A DNA stretch of 64,000 nucleotides from an uncultured Actinomycetes bacterium (lineage in GTDB: Bacteria > Actinomycetota > Acidimicrobiia > Acidimicrobiales > RAAP-2). The notes beneath the pieces were generated by a model, which was given only the letters and a program-made list of their open reading frames with translations, ran no database searches and had not been told where the DNA came from. The position numbers were made by a program, and so were the translations under genes. Of this stretch, positions 23,335 through 33,546 are shown piece by piece. The stretch is taken from NCBI GenBank assembly GCA_903871335.1, contig CAIQGE010000025.1:62001-126000 (forward strand), read 5' to 3'. The number at the start of each line of letters is the position of its first letter. The stretch's first letter is position 1.

Positions 23335-26052
23335 TTGGGTCGTACGCATTCTCCCGAGTCGGCGCCACGGCAACAGGGCGACCACGATCATGAGTGCCAC
23401 GGTCGCGAGCGAAACGACGATCCCGAGATTTTGCGCTGTTGAAAGTTGGTAGGTGAATTGCACGGTGCGTGACGTCGCGTCGGAGGTGAGGGGGACGTAC
23501 ATGTACCCCGGGCCAGCGAGGTAGATCTCGGTGGGATGGCCGTTGATGGTGGCGTGCCAATCGGGCGTGAGGTTTTCTTTGAGGAGCACTCCGGCGGCAG
23601 AACTGGGGGCGGTCACGGTGATCGGTCCCGTGAGCGGTACGTGCACGCGAGCAGTGGGGCTCGTCACGGGCGGTGTCAGCGCGAGAAGGTCAAGATTGAA
23701 CGTCGCTTCAGCGCTGAGATGCGACACGGCGCTGTGATACGGCAAATTGAGTCCCGACCACGTGATAGCGCCACGCCCAATGGGCAGTTCGGCGAGGACG
23801 ACCTTGTTGTGCGATCGCAACAAGGTGTGGGTACCGGGAGCGAGCGCGATGGCGGTGTCAACGTTCCACACCCCACCTCCCACGTTCGGCGGACTGAACG
23901 CGGCAAGTTGATGGCGAGCGGTGGCAGAGAGCGATGGCGACGGCGAGAAATCCCACGTACTTCCGAGGGCAATACGTCCTTGCAAACTGACCGGGATCGG
24001 CCCACCGGCAGCGCTGATCGCGGCGATCGTTGTTTCGTTGCCCGCCCCCTCGAGGAGTACGTGTCCTCCGTGTGCGGCGTACGCACGAAGAGTTTGGCCA
24101 ACGGCAGCGGGATTGGTGACGGGCGTCGTGCCGTAGAGCGCCACTGCGCTAAAGCGTTCCAGCGTCCGAAGCGAGTAACTATCGAGGGGACGGTCGCCCT
24201 CCAGAGGGATGACCGACGTGGGGCCACGGCCCGCGAGCCCGGTTTGACGAAGGAAGTAGTCGTAGGTGTTGTGATTGGGCGAAATCACCAGGAGTGTAGG
24301 CGCGGATGACGCCGACGCAATGGGCTGCGCCTCGTTGTACTGCACCAATTGGTAGGGAGCCGCTCCCGTGGGCGAACCCACACTCGAGAAGACTTTCGGG
24401 GCGTGCAAATACGCCTGCTGATCACTCAGCCCGGGTCCGGCGTACATCCACTTGATCGCCCACCACTGAAAGAAATATTCTCGTTCCGCTAACGAGAGAT
24501 GCGAATCGCCCAGTGAGGTTTCGAGCCAGTATTGCCAATCACTGTGAAGATTCTGTTGATTGATGTATCCGCGTATCTGCGGGGTGGTCGTCTCGGCATT
24601 GATCCAGCTCGTGACATCATCACTGAGTCCTCCGATGCGGTAGTCCTGTGTGCCGTGCGCTTCAGGCGGTAAGAGAGCGGCGAGGGCGCGTTGTTCGGAG
24701 GTGTTGCCATTGAGAGCGGGAGGCAAGAGGAATACCGTCCCCACGATCAGCCACGCCGAAAGTCCCAGAACGACAACGTCCAGGATCGCGCCGGCGAGGG
24801 GAGGGACGGCCCGCTCCAGGGAAGCGAGGCCCATTCCGATGAGTGCCGCGGCGCTCAGGGCCAGAAACACCAGAAGCTGAGCAGGTTTCATACTCGACAA
24901 ATTGGCATTGCTGCTTGGACTCAGGTCCGGGAGCGAATAGAGCACGACGCATACGGGCACGATCAAAAGGACCAGCGCGACACGCCACGCGTCAAGGCCG
25001 TCCGCCACGCGGCCTTTTCGAAAGTCCTGCCGTGCGTCCGCGAAAATAATGACCAACGACACGATGGCGAGTGGCAGGGTCAGAAACGCCAGCCCCATCA
25101 TGGCGGAGGCGTGGTAACCAAGCAGGATGTTGAGTCCGATCGGCGGATTGTGCACCAAAGTAAAGGCGTTGACAGGATCTTCTAAGTAACCAGGTGTCGG
25201 GACGGCGACTTGAGGCACGTAGAAGAATGCAACGAGCCCGCCAATCGCCACCAGCGCGATGCCCGCGGCGCGACAGCGGTCGCCCAGGGGCTGGTCGGGT
25301 ACGAGCAGGATCACCCCGAGAGCCGACAGAAGGGCGACGACCCCGGCTTCTTGGTGCGAGAGGAGCGCGAGCGCGCACGCAATGATGACTCCGATGAGTC
25401 GAAATCGACCCGGACGCTGGGCGTAGAACGCGCCGAGGGCCAGCGTGAGCGCCGCGCAGGCGATCGCCATGAGTCGTGCGTATTCGCCCTCGAGCAGCGC
25501 CTGCTGCCACAGAGCGGGCGTCGCGAGCAGGACCAATCCGCCCACGACCCCGCCCACGCGTGAGCGCGTCACGAGGCGCACCAAGACGTACATTGATCCG
25601 GCGGTGACGAGGGTGAATACCACCGTCAGGGACACCATGGTGCTCGCGAGACTCTTGCCACTGAGATGGGCCAGACCGAGGACCAAGAGGTGGTACGCCG
25701 GTCCGTATAAACCTGGTATTCCCTGGGTCCCTCCGTACCACGCCGAGTTCCACGCGATGTGGGGGAAGGTCTTTTCTAAGAGAACGACGTAACTAAGGTG
25801 TCCGTAGTCGTCGTATCCCTTCGGGAATCCACGAAACGCACCCGTTCGCCAGCCAATCCACGCGGCGATCACCGCCACGATCAACAGGCCAGCAATATCC
25901 TCGAGCCAGGTTGAGCGACGCTGAGTTCCCGATGATCGCTTCTGCTGATCATCGCGTCGCAGCCACGCGCGCAGTTCGCGCGGCGACGACCATCCGGGGT
26001 TGGCCGTCGCGGGCGGTGCGCCCTCGGACGGGTCCTGCTCGGTTGTCGTCAC
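23308..26052 (-). CDS. Large multi-pass membrane protein, GT-C / PTPS-related type
   Basis: The 914-residue protein has a cytoplasmic N-terminus (~1-50), about 11-13 membrane helices (~55-450), a large extracytoplasmic domain (~450-870) and a last helix near the C-terminus (~880-900) followed by RRLGRMRTTQLRRRG. The first loop (FPKGYDDYGHLSYV) carries paired acidic residues as in GT-C glycosyltransferases; the type is often labelled 6-pyruvoyl-tetrahydropterin synthase-related membrane protein. It probably acts on lipid-linked sugars, unproven. GTG 26052 is preferred because GTGAGGG lies ~8 nt upstream; an in-frame GTG at 26085 has no site. Confidence 0.6.
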   Translation of the reverse strand: MTTTEQDPSEGAPPATANPGWSSPRELRAWLRRDDQQKRSSGTQRRSTWLEDIAGLLIVAVIAAWIGWRTGAFRGFPKGYDDYGHLSYVVLLEKTFPHIAWNSAWYGGTQGIPGLYGPAYHLLVLGLAHLSGKSLASTMVSLTVVFTLVTAGSMYVLVRLVTRSRVGGVVGGLVLLATPALWQQALLEGEYARLMAIACAALTLALGAFYAQRPGRFRLIGVIIACALALLSHQEAGVVALLSALGVILLVPDQPLGDRCRAAGIALVAIGGLVAFFYVPQVAVPTPGYLEDPVNAFTLVHNPPIGLNILLGYHASAMMGLAFLTLPLAIVSLVIIFADARQDFRKGRVADGLDAWRVALVLLIVPVCVVLYSLPDLSPSSNANLSSMKPAQLLVFLALSAAALIGMGLASLERAVPPLAGAILDVVVLGLSAWLIVGTVFLLPPALNGNTSEQRALAALLPPEAHGTQDYRIGGLSDDVTSWINAETTTPQIRGYINQQNLHSDWQYWLETSLGDSHLSLAEREYFFQWWAIKWMYAGPGLSDQQAYLHAPKVFSSVGSPTGAAPYQLVQYNEAQPIASASSAPTLLVISPNHNTYDYFLRQTGLAGRGPTSVIPLEGDRPLDSYSLRTLERFSAVALYGTTPVTNPAAVGQTLRAYAAHGGHVLLEGAGNETTIAAISAAGGPIPVSLQGRIALGSTWDFSPSPSLSATARHQLAAFSPPNVGGGVWNVDTAIALAPGTHTLLRSHNKVVLAELPIGRGAITWSGLNLPYHSAVSHLSAEATFNLDLLALTPPVTSPTARVHVPLTGPITVTAPSSAAGVLLKENLTPDWHATINGHPTEIYLAGPGYMYVPLTSDATSRTVQFTYQLSTAQNLGIVVSLATVALMIVVALLPWRRLGRMRTTQLRRRGLAL

Positions 26053-26169
26053 GTCGATGCCCTCACTGAAAAGACGCGACGGCACGCGCCGAACATCGTC
26101 TGGTCATTGTGAATAGTACTGACTGTGGGTTTTCGGAACGATGACGGTCGGCTCAATCACCCAACTTCG

Positions 26170-27321
26170 TCAATCGTTGAGTTGGTGGCCGAGTTTCTGT
26201 ACGGCTTCAATAAATTCGTCAATCATGTCGTAGACGACCTGGGCGGCACTCTTGGTCTCGTTCATCGTGCCAACAATCTGACCAACGAAGTAGTTCGTCA
26301 GTTGCTCGGCACCCGATCCGGGGCGATATGCCGCGCGGTCGATGCGGGCGAGGGCACTGTTCACGAGAATGGGTTGAAGGGGCATTCCGAGAGGCTGCGG
26401 TGTGTTCGGGTCGTCCCATTCGTCCGTCCACGCCGTACGAAGCTGACGCGCAGGCTTGCCGGTTCGGGAGCGAGATCGCACGGTGTCGCTCGATGTGGCG
26501 TGTAAGAACTTTTGCTTGACGACCGGATGGGTCTCAGCTTCTTCCGTCGTGAGCCACACTGATCCACACCACACGCCCTGTGCCCCGAGGGCCATGGCGG
26601 CCGCCATTTGGCGACCGCGCCCGATGCCGCCAGCGGCGAGGACCGGAACTGACCCGACGGCGTCGACGACTTCGGGAACAAGCACCATCGTGCCGACTTC
26701 TCCCGTATGTCCTCCGGCCTCGGCCCCTTGGGCAATGATGATGTCGACACCCGCCGCCACGTGGCGCGCCGCGTGCTGGGCCTTTCCGGCGAGAGCGCCA
26801 ATCAGGCGACCTTCTTCCTTTACCCGCTCGATCATGTGCGGCGGGGGCGGCCCGAGGGCGTTGACGATCAGACTCGGGGCGTGCGCCAAAGAGATTTCGA
26901 GCAGCGGTCCCGCCTGCGACTCGGAGAAGGGTGCGGCCGTTCCCTCTTCGCCGCCGCGACCCAGCACACCTCGTGCGGGCTCGTCGTCGGGGAGGGGAGG
27001 AACGTCGTAGCGAGCGAGAATGTCATTGACGAACGCGACGTGCTCCGCGGGAATGAGTTGTCGAATGTCGTCGAGTGTGAATCCGCCGGTGTCGCTTCCA
27101 GCGTATTTTGCGGGCACGATGAGGTCGACGCCATACGGTCGGTCACCCACTTGTTCTTCGATCCACGCGAGGTCGATCGCCAGTTGTTCGGGCGAGTGGG
27201 CGACGGCTCCGAGAACTCCCATACCGCCGGCCCGAGAAACGGCGGCGACCACGTCGCGGCAGTGGGTGAAGGCGAGAATGGGAACATCGATTCCGAGAAG
27301 TTCGGTAATGGCAGTCTTCAT
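26170..27321 (-). CDS. Nitronate monooxygenase / 2-nitropropane dioxygenase-like
   Basis: The 383-residue protein follows the NMO TIM-barrel pattern: GIDVPILAFTHCRDVVAAVSRAGGMGVLGA at the start, GVDIIIAQGAEAGGHTGEVGT with the FMN-phosphate loop, VPVLAAGGIGRGRQMAAAMALGAQGVWCGSVWLTTEE. It uses FMN to oxidise alkyl nitronates, though many family members act as enoyl-reductase-like enzymes. ATG 27321 is preceded by AGGGGG. It is divergent from the carboxylase operon (87-nt gap) and may share a promoter region with it. Confidence 0.85.
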   Translation of the reverse strand: MKTAITELLGIDVPILAFTHCRDVVAAVSRAGGMGVLGAVAHSPEQLAIDLAWIEEQVGDRPYGVDLIVPAKYAGSDTGGFTLDDIRQLIPAEHVAFVNDILARYDVPPLPDDEPARGVLGRGGEEGTAAPFSESQAGPLLEISLAHAPSLIVNALGPPPPHMIERVKEEGRLIGALAGKAQHAARHVAAGVDIIIAQGAEAGGHTGEVGTMVLVPEVVDAVGSVPVLAAGGIGRGRQMAAAMALGAQGVWCGSVWLTTEEAETHPVVKQKFLHATSSDTVRSRSRTGKPARQLRTAWTDEWDDPNTPQPLGMPLQPILVNSALARIDRAAYRPGSGAEQLTNYFVGQIVGTMNETKSAAQVVYDMIDEFIEAVQKLGHQLND

Positions 27322-27408
27322 AGTGGAACCCCCTTGGGGTTGGTATTCGCGGAGCAGGTCTGGTGGCGGCTCCCGATGGCGAAGGATAGTCCTCGTTAGT
27401 ATCGGCTC

Positions 27409-29052
27409 GTGAAGCAATCTTTGTTGGCTCCGCCCATTCGTTCCACGGTTGATACGTCGAGCGAGCAGTTTCAGAAGAATCGCGTCGACGTCCTTGAACA
27501 ATTAGTGGTCATTGACGAACTTCTGGACCAAGCTGAAGCCGGCGGTGGCGAAAAAGCAATGGAGCGTTTGCGTTCCCGCAACAAGATGCCGGTGCGTGAA
27601 CGTATTGCCGCCGTCCTCGATCCCGACAGTCCTTTTCTTGAAATCAGTGCGCTCGCGGCGTACGACTCGGACTACGCGATGGGTGGTGGAATGATCGTCG
27701 GTATCGGCGTCATCGCGGGCACCGAGTGCGTCATCATGGCCAATGACCCCACCGTTCTCGGCGGAGCCTTGACGGCCTACTCCGGAAAGAAGTGGATGCG
27801 AGCGCTCGAAATCGCACGCGACAACAAGATTCCCTACGTCAGCTTCGTCGAGTCGGCGGGAGCGGACCTGCGCGTCCAGGGCGGCGGTGGATCTCAGCGT
27901 CGGAGCCAAACGAGCCACTTCGCTGAGAGCGGACGTTTCTTTTACGACCTCATCGAATTGTCGAAAGAACGCGTTCCGACGGTGTGCGTAGTCTTCGGTT
28001 CGTCCACGGCCGGCGGTGCGTACCAACCGGGATTGTCCGACTACAACATCGTTGTTCGTGACCAATCCAAGGTCTTCTTGGCGGGGCCACCACTGGTCAA
28101 AATGGCCACTGGCGAAGAGTCCGACGACGAGACTTTGGGCGGCGCACAGATGCACGCTGAGGTCTCGGGATTGGGCGACTATTTTGCCGAAGACGAGATG
28201 GACGCCATACGCATGTGCCGAGAAGTGGTCTCGCACTTGAACTGGCGCAAGCAGGGTCCGCCGCCTTCGCTTCGTGTCGACGAACCGGTCTACAGCGTGG
28301 AGGACCTCTTGGGTCTGGTGAGTCGCGATCTGCGATCACCGGTTGATGTTCGCGACGTGATTGCTCGAGTCGTCGACGGTTCGAGGTTCGAGGAATTCAA
28401 GTCGAGATACGGATCGACGATTGTGTGTGGCTGGGCGTCGATTCACGGGTATCCCGTTGGGATTTTGGGCAACAACGGCGTGATCTACCCCAAGGCAGCC
28501 GAAAAAGCAGCGCACTTCATACAGCTCTGCAACCAGATTGATGTCCCCCTGGTATTTCTGCAGAACATCACGGGTTACATGGTCGGTCGCGATTTTGAAG
28601 CTGACGGCATCATCAAAAAGGGCTCGCAGATGCTCAACGCCGTCACGAACTCCACGGTGCCGCATTTGACGGTGATCATTGGCTCGTCCTACGGAGCAGG
28701 CACCTACGGCATGTCGGGTCGGGCGTTCGGAAATCGGTTCACGTTTCTGTGGCCCACAGCGAAGATCGCGGTCATGGGCCCGAAGCAAATTGCGGGAGTG
28801 ATGTCCCAAGTGCGACGGGGTCAGGCGGAACGCCAGGGCGTTCCCTTTGACGAAGAAGAGGATCGCAAGATCGTCGAGATGGTCGAGGACGCCCAAGAAA
28901 AGGGTTCTCTCGCCCTCGTGGCGTCAGGTGCGATCAGTGACGATGGAATTATCGATCCACGCGACACTCGCACGGTTCTCGGGTTGTGTTTGTCAGTAGT
29001 TCGCACGAAACCCATTAAGGGCGCGGACGGATACGGAGTGTTCCGCCTATGA
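27409..29052 (+). CDS. Acyl-CoA carboxylase beta (carboxyltransferase) subunit
   Basis: The 547-residue protein has the two-crotonase-domain architecture of biotin-dependent carboxyltransferases (MccB/PccB/AtuC). Key stretches are KMPVRERIAAVLDPDSPFLEIS, FVESAGADLRVQGGGGSQRRS, FGSSTAGGAYQPGLSDYNIVV, FLQNITGYMVGRDFEADGIIKKGS and GSSYGAGTYGMSGRAFGNRF. The MccB/AtuC-like length and the AtuA neighbour favour methylcrotonyl- or geranyl-CoA over propionyl-CoA. The GTG at 27409 has TTAGTAT ~7 nt upstream and probably starts a leaderless mRNA. It overlaps the next gene as ATGA. Confidence 0.85.
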   Translation: MKQSLLAPPIRSTVDTSSEQFQKNRVDVLEQLVVIDELLDQAEAGGGEKAMERLRSRNKMPVRERIAAVLDPDSPFLEISALAAYDSDYAMGGGMIVGIGVIAGTECVIMANDPTVLGGALTAYSGKKWMRALEIARDNKIPYVSFVESAGADLRVQGGGGSQRRSQTSHFAESGRFFYDLIELSKERVPTVCVVFGSSTAGGAYQPGLSDYNIVVRDQSKVFLAGPPLVKMATGEESDDETLGGAQMHAEVSGLGDYFAEDEMDAIRMCREVVSHLNWRKQGPPPSLRVDEPVYSVEDLLGLVSRDLRSPVDVRDVIARVVDGSRFEEFKSRYGSTIVCGWASIHGYPVGILGNNGVIYPKAAEKAAHFIQLCNQIDVPLVFLQNITGYMVGRDFEADGIIKKGSQMLNAVTNSTVPHLTVIIGSSYGAGTYGMSGRAFGNRFTFLWPTAKIAVMGPKQIAGVMSQVRRGQAERQGVPFDEEEDRKIVEMVEDAQEKGSLALVASGAISDDGIIDPRDTRTVLGLCLSVVRTKPIKGADGYGVFRL

Positions 29053-30989
29053 GTTTCGATACTCTTCTCGTCGCCAATCGCGGAGAAATCGCACGTCGCG
29101 TCTTTCGCACCGCTCGGGACATGGGATTGCGAACGGTGGCGGTTTTCGTTGACGCTGACGCGGACGCCCCGTACGTCACCGAAGCCGATGTCGCCATCCG
29201 GCTCACCACTGGCTACCTGGATGGTGCCGCGATCATTGACGCTGCCCGACGGGCTGGAGCCGGCGCGATTCACCCCGGCTACGGGTTCCTGTCGGAGAAT
29301 CCGACATTTGCCGCGGACGTCGCTGCGGCGGGAATCGTGTTCGTCGGTCCCTCGCCACACGCGCTGCAGCAAATGGGTGACAAGATCAGTGCCAAGGATC
29401 TGGCTCGTCGCGCGGGGGTACCGGTGTTGCCGTCGTCGGAGGATCCGGCCGACGCGGACAGCGTGGGCTACCCCTTGATCGTGAAGGCCGCTGCGGGTGG
29501 CGGCGGCAAAGGGATGCGCGTCGTGTCGTCGCCGAGCGAGCTGACGGAGTCCGTGGCCGCCGCGCGTCGCGAAGCCCAAAGTGGATTTGGGGACGACCGT
29601 GTCTTTCTCGAAAGATACGTCGCTGCTTCGCGACACATTGAGATTCAAGTTCTCGGCGATACGCACGGTTCGTTGATTCACCTCGGGGAACGCGAGTGTT
29701 CCATCCAACGACGCCACCAGAAGTTGGTCGAAGAATCTCCCTCACCAGTCGTCTCTGACACGCTGCGATCGGCCATGGGATCCGCGGCACTCGAATTGGC
29801 GCGCGCGATGGAATATCACTCCGTGGGGACTGTTGAATTCCTCGTTGACGACGCGACGAAGGAGTTCTTCTTCCTCGAGGTGAATACGCGGCTGCAAGTG
29901 GAGCATCCGGTGACAGAAGAGGTCACCGGCGTCGACCTCGTCCGTGAGCAGATACGGGTCGCCCAGGGCCTTCGATTGGATCTGACGCAGGACGACGTGT
30001 CATTTCGGGGTCACGCCATCGAAGTGCGACTCTGCGCCGAGGACCCGGCGGCGGGTTTTCTGCCGGCCACGGGAACACTGGTGGCGTATGAGCCGGCGCT
30101 GACACCAACGGTCCGTTGGGAGTCCGGCGTGCGAGCAGGATCTGAAGTCACCGTGTCATTCGACCCGATGCTCGCCAAAGTGATTGCTCACGCTCCGACG
30201 CGAGGTGAAGCAGCAGCGACGCTCGCCCTCGCCCTCGAACGCCTGCACTTGGGTGGGGTGAACACGAATCGAGACTTTCTGGCGGCGACGTTGCGACACC
30301 CGGCCTTCGTGGCGGGCGACACGACGACAGCATTTATTGATCGCCACGAACCATCGCGTTCTCTGGTGCTCGACGAGGACGAACGTGCCTGGTTGGACGG
30401 TGCCGTCGCGTTGTGGTGGCAGGGTCGACACCGGGCCGATGCGGTCGTCCTCGCGGACCTTCCCACGGGTTGGCGCAACGCACGTCTACCGGACCAGAAC
30501 ATGTCCCTGACACGTTCGGACGAGACCGTCACGATCAAGTACCGCTCACTGCGTGATGGGACATTCATCGTCAACGGTGACACGCGCGCGACCATTCACG
30601 AGTGGACGGCGGACAGCATCGACGTCACGATCGGCGATCGCCGGGCGCATCGTCGGATCACCATCGATGGTGACAGGACCTACATCCAGTGCGATCGCGG
30701 TACGGCCGACTATCGCATCGAACCACGATTTGTGGTTCCGGGTGTTGAAGAAGCAGCAGGTGGATTGCACGCACCTATGCCGGGCGTGGTCATGGACGTG
30801 CGGGTGCGGCCCGGCGACGAGGTGGCAAAGGGCACCACGTTGATCGTTCTTGAAGCTATGAAGATGGAGCATCACATCACCGCCCCGTCGGACGGCGTGG
30901 TCACGGAGGTATTCGTCTCCGTCGGCCAACAAGTGGAGAACGGCGCCAATCTCTTGGGATTTGATGATGGATCAGAAGGTGAACGATGA
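29049..30989 (+). CDS. Acyl-CoA carboxylase alpha subunit (biotin carboxylase + BCCP)
   Basis: The 646-residue protein contains the biotin carboxylase N-domain (LLVANRGEIARRVFRTARDMG), the ATP-grasp region (KAAAGGGGKGMRVV, HIEIQVLGD, FLEVNTRLQVEHPVTE), a connecting domain (~450-570) and a C-terminal biotinyl domain with Lys605 in EAMKMEHH. It carboxylates its own biotin, passing CO2 to the carboxyltransferase encoded upstream. Length and order match MccA/AtuF. It overlaps both neighbours by 4 nt, so the operon is translationally coupled. Confidence 0.93.
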   Translation: MSFDTLLVANRGEIARRVFRTARDMGLRTVAVFVDADADAPYVTEADVAIRLTTGYLDGAAIIDAARRAGAGAIHPGYGFLSENPTFAADVAAAGIVFVGPSPHALQQMGDKISAKDLARRAGVPVLPSSEDPADADSVGYPLIVKAAAGGGGKGMRVVSSPSELTESVAAARREAQSGFGDDRVFLERYVAASRHIEIQVLGDTHGSLIHLGERECSIQRRHQKLVEESPSPVVSDTLRSAMGSAALELARAMEYHSVGTVEFLVDDATKEFFFLEVNTRLQVEHPVTEEVTGVDLVREQIRVAQGLRLDLTQDDVSFRGHAIEVRLCAEDPAAGFLPATGTLVAYEPALTPTVRWESGVRAGSEVTVSFDPMLAKVIAHAPTRGEAAATLALALERLHLGGVNTNRDFLAATLRHPAFVAGDTTTAFIDRHEPSRSLVLDEDERAWLDGAVALWWQGRHRADAVVLADLPTGWRNARLPDQNMSLTRSDETVTIKYRSLRDGTFIVNGDTRATIHEWTADSIDVTIGDRRAHRRITIDGDRTYIQCDRGTADYRIEPRFVVPGVEEAAGGLHAPMPGVVMDVRVRPGDEVAKGTTLIVLEAMKMEHHITAPSDGVVTEVFVSVGQQVENGANLLGFDDGSEGER

Positions 30990-32758
30990 GTTCACCGCTA
31001 CGCATTGCAAATTGCTCGGGCTTTTACGGCGACCGTCTCTCGGCCGCGCGCGAGATGGTCGAGGGAGGACCCATCGACGTGCTCACGGGTGACTGGCTTG
31101 CCGAATTGACCATGTTGATTCTCGCGCGTACGGCACTGAAGCACCCGGGGGGAGGTTACGCGCGCAGTTTCGTGACTCAAATGGAGCAGGTCATGGGCAC
31201 GTGTCTCGATCGCGGCATCAAGGTGGTGGCGAATGCGGGAGGACTCAGTCCCGACAGTTGCGCGAACGCGGTGGCGGACGTGGCGGACAAGCTCGGGTTG
31301 TCACCCACCATCGCGTACGTCGATGGGGACAACATTCTGAGCCGTCTCGGCGAGTACGCCGATCGTGGCGTCGGTATTCGACACTTCGAGACGGGCGAGG
31401 AGATTCCGATTCCCGGGAACTTCTTGACGGCGAATGCGTATCTCGGCTGTTTCGGAATCGTCGAAGCACTCACGCGAGGGGCGGACATCGTGATTACAGG
31501 GCGCGTCACCGACGCGGCCGTTGTTTGCGGTCCCGCCGCGTGGCACCACGGTTGGAGCCGCACCGACTACGACGCGCTGGCGGGAGCGGTGGTGGCCGGA
31601 CACGTCATCGAGTGTGGAGCTCAGGCCACAGGTGGGAATTACTCGTTCTTCACGGAAATTGAGCGCATGACGCACGTGGGCTTTCCGTGGGCGGAGATCG
31701 CCTCGGACGGCAGCGCCGTGATTGGAAAACACGATGGCACGGACGGGCAAGTGTCGATAGGCACGGTCACCTCGCAACTGCTCTACGAGATTTCCGGTCC
31801 GCGCTATTTTGGACCCGACGTCACGGCCCGTTTTGACACGTTGTCGATGGAAGTAGTCGCGCCTGATCGAGTTCGCATCAGCGGAGTGCGCGGCGAGGCA
31901 CCGCCCCCGACTCTCAAAGTGGCGATGAACGAAATCGGCGGATTCCGCAAGGACCTGTCAGTGGCGTTGACTGGTCTTGACATCGATGCTAAAGCTGCGC
32001 TCGTCGAGACGGCATTCTGGGACGCCTGCCCTTACTCGCCTGGTGATTTTGCCAGCGTCACGACACGAGTTCTCCGGACGGACAAGGTCGATCCTTCTTC
32101 CAATGAAGAGGCTGTCGCCATTTGGCGCATCACGCTGAAGGATCCGGACGAGCGCAAGGTGGGGCGAGCTGTCGCTAACGCGGCCACCGAAATTGCTCTC
32201 GCGACCATTCCGGGCTTCTTCGGTATCGGGGGCATGCCGTCGGGCGGTTCGGCTTTTGGCGTCTATCGACCCGCCACGATTGAGCGTGACCTCGTGCCTC
32301 AGTTCGTGCACGTCGTGGGTGGCGAGACGACGGTCGTCGACTCGCTGGCGGAAACGGGGCCGTCGGTCAACATCTCGGGTCTGGAAATCGGCCCGCCCGC
32401 GCGCGACTGGGGACCTACGACGCCGACGCCACTCGGTCGACTGGTCGGCGCCCGTTCGGGCGACAAAGGTGGTCACGCCAATCTCGGTGTCTTCGCGCGA
32501 TCGGCGTCAGCCTTCGCGTGGATTGATGAGTTTTTGACCACGCAAAGAATTCGCGAGCTCTTGCCGGAGACGGCCGGGCTGACCGTTGACCGCTACTCCT
32601 TTGAAAACTTTCATTCTCTCAATTTCGTGATCCACGATCTCTTGCAGGAAGGTGTGGCGGCGTCCACGAGGCAGGATGCGCAAGCAAAAGGCCTCGGCGA
32701 ATGGCTTCGCGCGCGCGTCGTGGAGATCCCTGACTCGCTGTTGAAAGAACTGCCATGA
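30986..32758 (+). CDS. AtuA-family protein (DUF1446)
   Basis: The 590-residue protein begins with the DUF1446/AtuA pattern (RIANCSGFYGDRLSAAREMVEGGPIDVLTGDWLAELTMLILAR, VVANAGGLSPDSCANAV, DIVITGRVTDAAVVCGPAAWHHGW) and ends with the AtuA C-terminal domain (~480-590; GRLVGARSGDKGGHANLGVFARS). AtuA is required for acyclic terpene use in Pseudomonas, with an undefined reaction. Here it is locked between carboxylase and hydratase genes, as in many actinobacterial acyl-CoA operons. Confidence 0.88.
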   Translation: MSSPLRIANCSGFYGDRLSAAREMVEGGPIDVLTGDWLAELTMLILARTALKHPGGGYARSFVTQMEQVMGTCLDRGIKVVANAGGLSPDSCANAVADVADKLGLSPTIAYVDGDNILSRLGEYADRGVGIRHFETGEEIPIPGNFLTANAYLGCFGIVEALTRGADIVITGRVTDAAVVCGPAAWHHGWSRTDYDALAGAVVAGHVIECGAQATGGNYSFFTEIERMTHVGFPWAEIASDGSAVIGKHDGTDGQVSIGTVTSQLLYEISGPRYFGPDVTARFDTLSMEVVAPDRVRISGVRGEAPPPTLKVAMNEIGGFRKDLSVALTGLDIDAKAALVETAFWDACPYSPGDFASVTTRVLRTDKVDPSSNEEAVAIWRITLKDPDERKVGRAVANAATEIALATIPGFFGIGGMPSGGSAFGVYRPATIERDLVPQFVHVVGGETTVVDSLAETGPSVNISGLEIGPPARDWGPTTPTPLGRLVGARSGDKGGHANLGVFARSASAFAWIDEFLTTQRIRELLPETAGLTVDRYSFENFHSLNFVIHDLLQEGVAASTRQDAQAKGLGEWLRARVVEIPDSLLKELP

Positions 32759-33546
32759 ATGAGTTTGACCAGCTACGCCAGGATCTCGTGGACGAGCAAG
32801 ATTCACTCGACGCCATCGTCGCGCCCCTCGGTGATGTCGAATGGGCCTCGCGAACACCGTCACCGGGATGGACAGTGACCGATCAGGTGGGACACTTGCG
32901 GTACTTTGACGGCACGGCGGCCCTTGCGGTGTCGGATCCCGAGGCCTTTCAGGCGTCGCTCACAGATCTCTTTTCGGCCGCGGTTTCGCCCGGTATCGAC
33001 GAGTTCACGCTCGCGGACTTTCGATCGGCATCACCATCCGAACGCGTGGCGTTCTGGCGCGAGAACCGCGCCCGACTTGCCGTCGCGGCCGGTTCGCTAA
33101 CCGAGGACGCACGGATCCCGTGGTACGGGCCGTCGATGGGCGCCAAGTCGTTTATAACCGCTCGCTTGATGGAAGCGTGGGCTCACGGTCAAGACATCGC
33201 CGACGCTTTAGGAATTGAGAGAGAGCCCACGGATCGCCTCCGGCACATTGCCCAGCTCGGCTTCATCACGCGGAGTTGGTCGTACAAAGTACGTGGCGAG
33301 GAGATGCCACCTGACGACGTGCGCGTGGAACTGACGGGACCTTCCGGGGACACGTGGCGGTGGGGAACGTTGGATGCGGACGATGTTGTAACGGGTCCGG
33401 CTCTCGATTTTTGTCTCGTCGTTACGCAACGTCGACACGTTGATGACACGACCTTGCACACGGGGCCAATAGGTCGACACTGGCTACTGCGCGCACAAGC
33501 CTTTGCCGGAGGCCCCACGACGGGTCCGGCGCCGAGGACGACGTGA
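32755..33546 (+). CDS. TIGR03084-like, DinB/maleylpyruvate-isomerase-fold protein
   Basis: The 263-residue protein fits the actinobacterial TIGR03084 family: LRQDLVDEQDSLDAIVAPL, then WASRTPSPGWTVTDQVGHLRYFDGTAALAV (the His would be one metal ligand), ITARLMEAWAHGQDIADAL with the second His, and a C-terminal SCP2-like beta domain (VELTGPSGDTWRWG). The fold resembles mycothiol-dependent isomerases. The reaction is unknown; its place in the operon links it to CoA-thioester metabolism. Start overlaps AtuA as ATGA; its TGA overlaps the next ATG as TGATG. Confidence 0.8.
   Translation: MNEFDQLRQDLVDEQDSLDAIVAPLGDVEWASRTPSPGWTVTDQVGHLRYFDGTAALAVSDPEAFQASLTDLFSAAVSPGIDEFTLADFRSASPSERVAFWRENRARLAVAAGSLTEDARIPWYGPSMGAKSFITARLMEAWAHGQDIADALGIEREPTDRLRHIAQLGFITRSWSYKVRGEEMPPDDVRVELTGPSGDTWRWGTLDADDVVTGPALDFCLVVTQRRHVDDTTLHTGPIGRHWLLRAQAFAGGPTTGPAPRTT

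Noticed and set aside
27409-30989. Propionyl-CoA carboxylase
   Set aside because: The AtuA neighbour and subunit lengths fit the methylcrotonyl/geranyl-CoA group better, though not proven.
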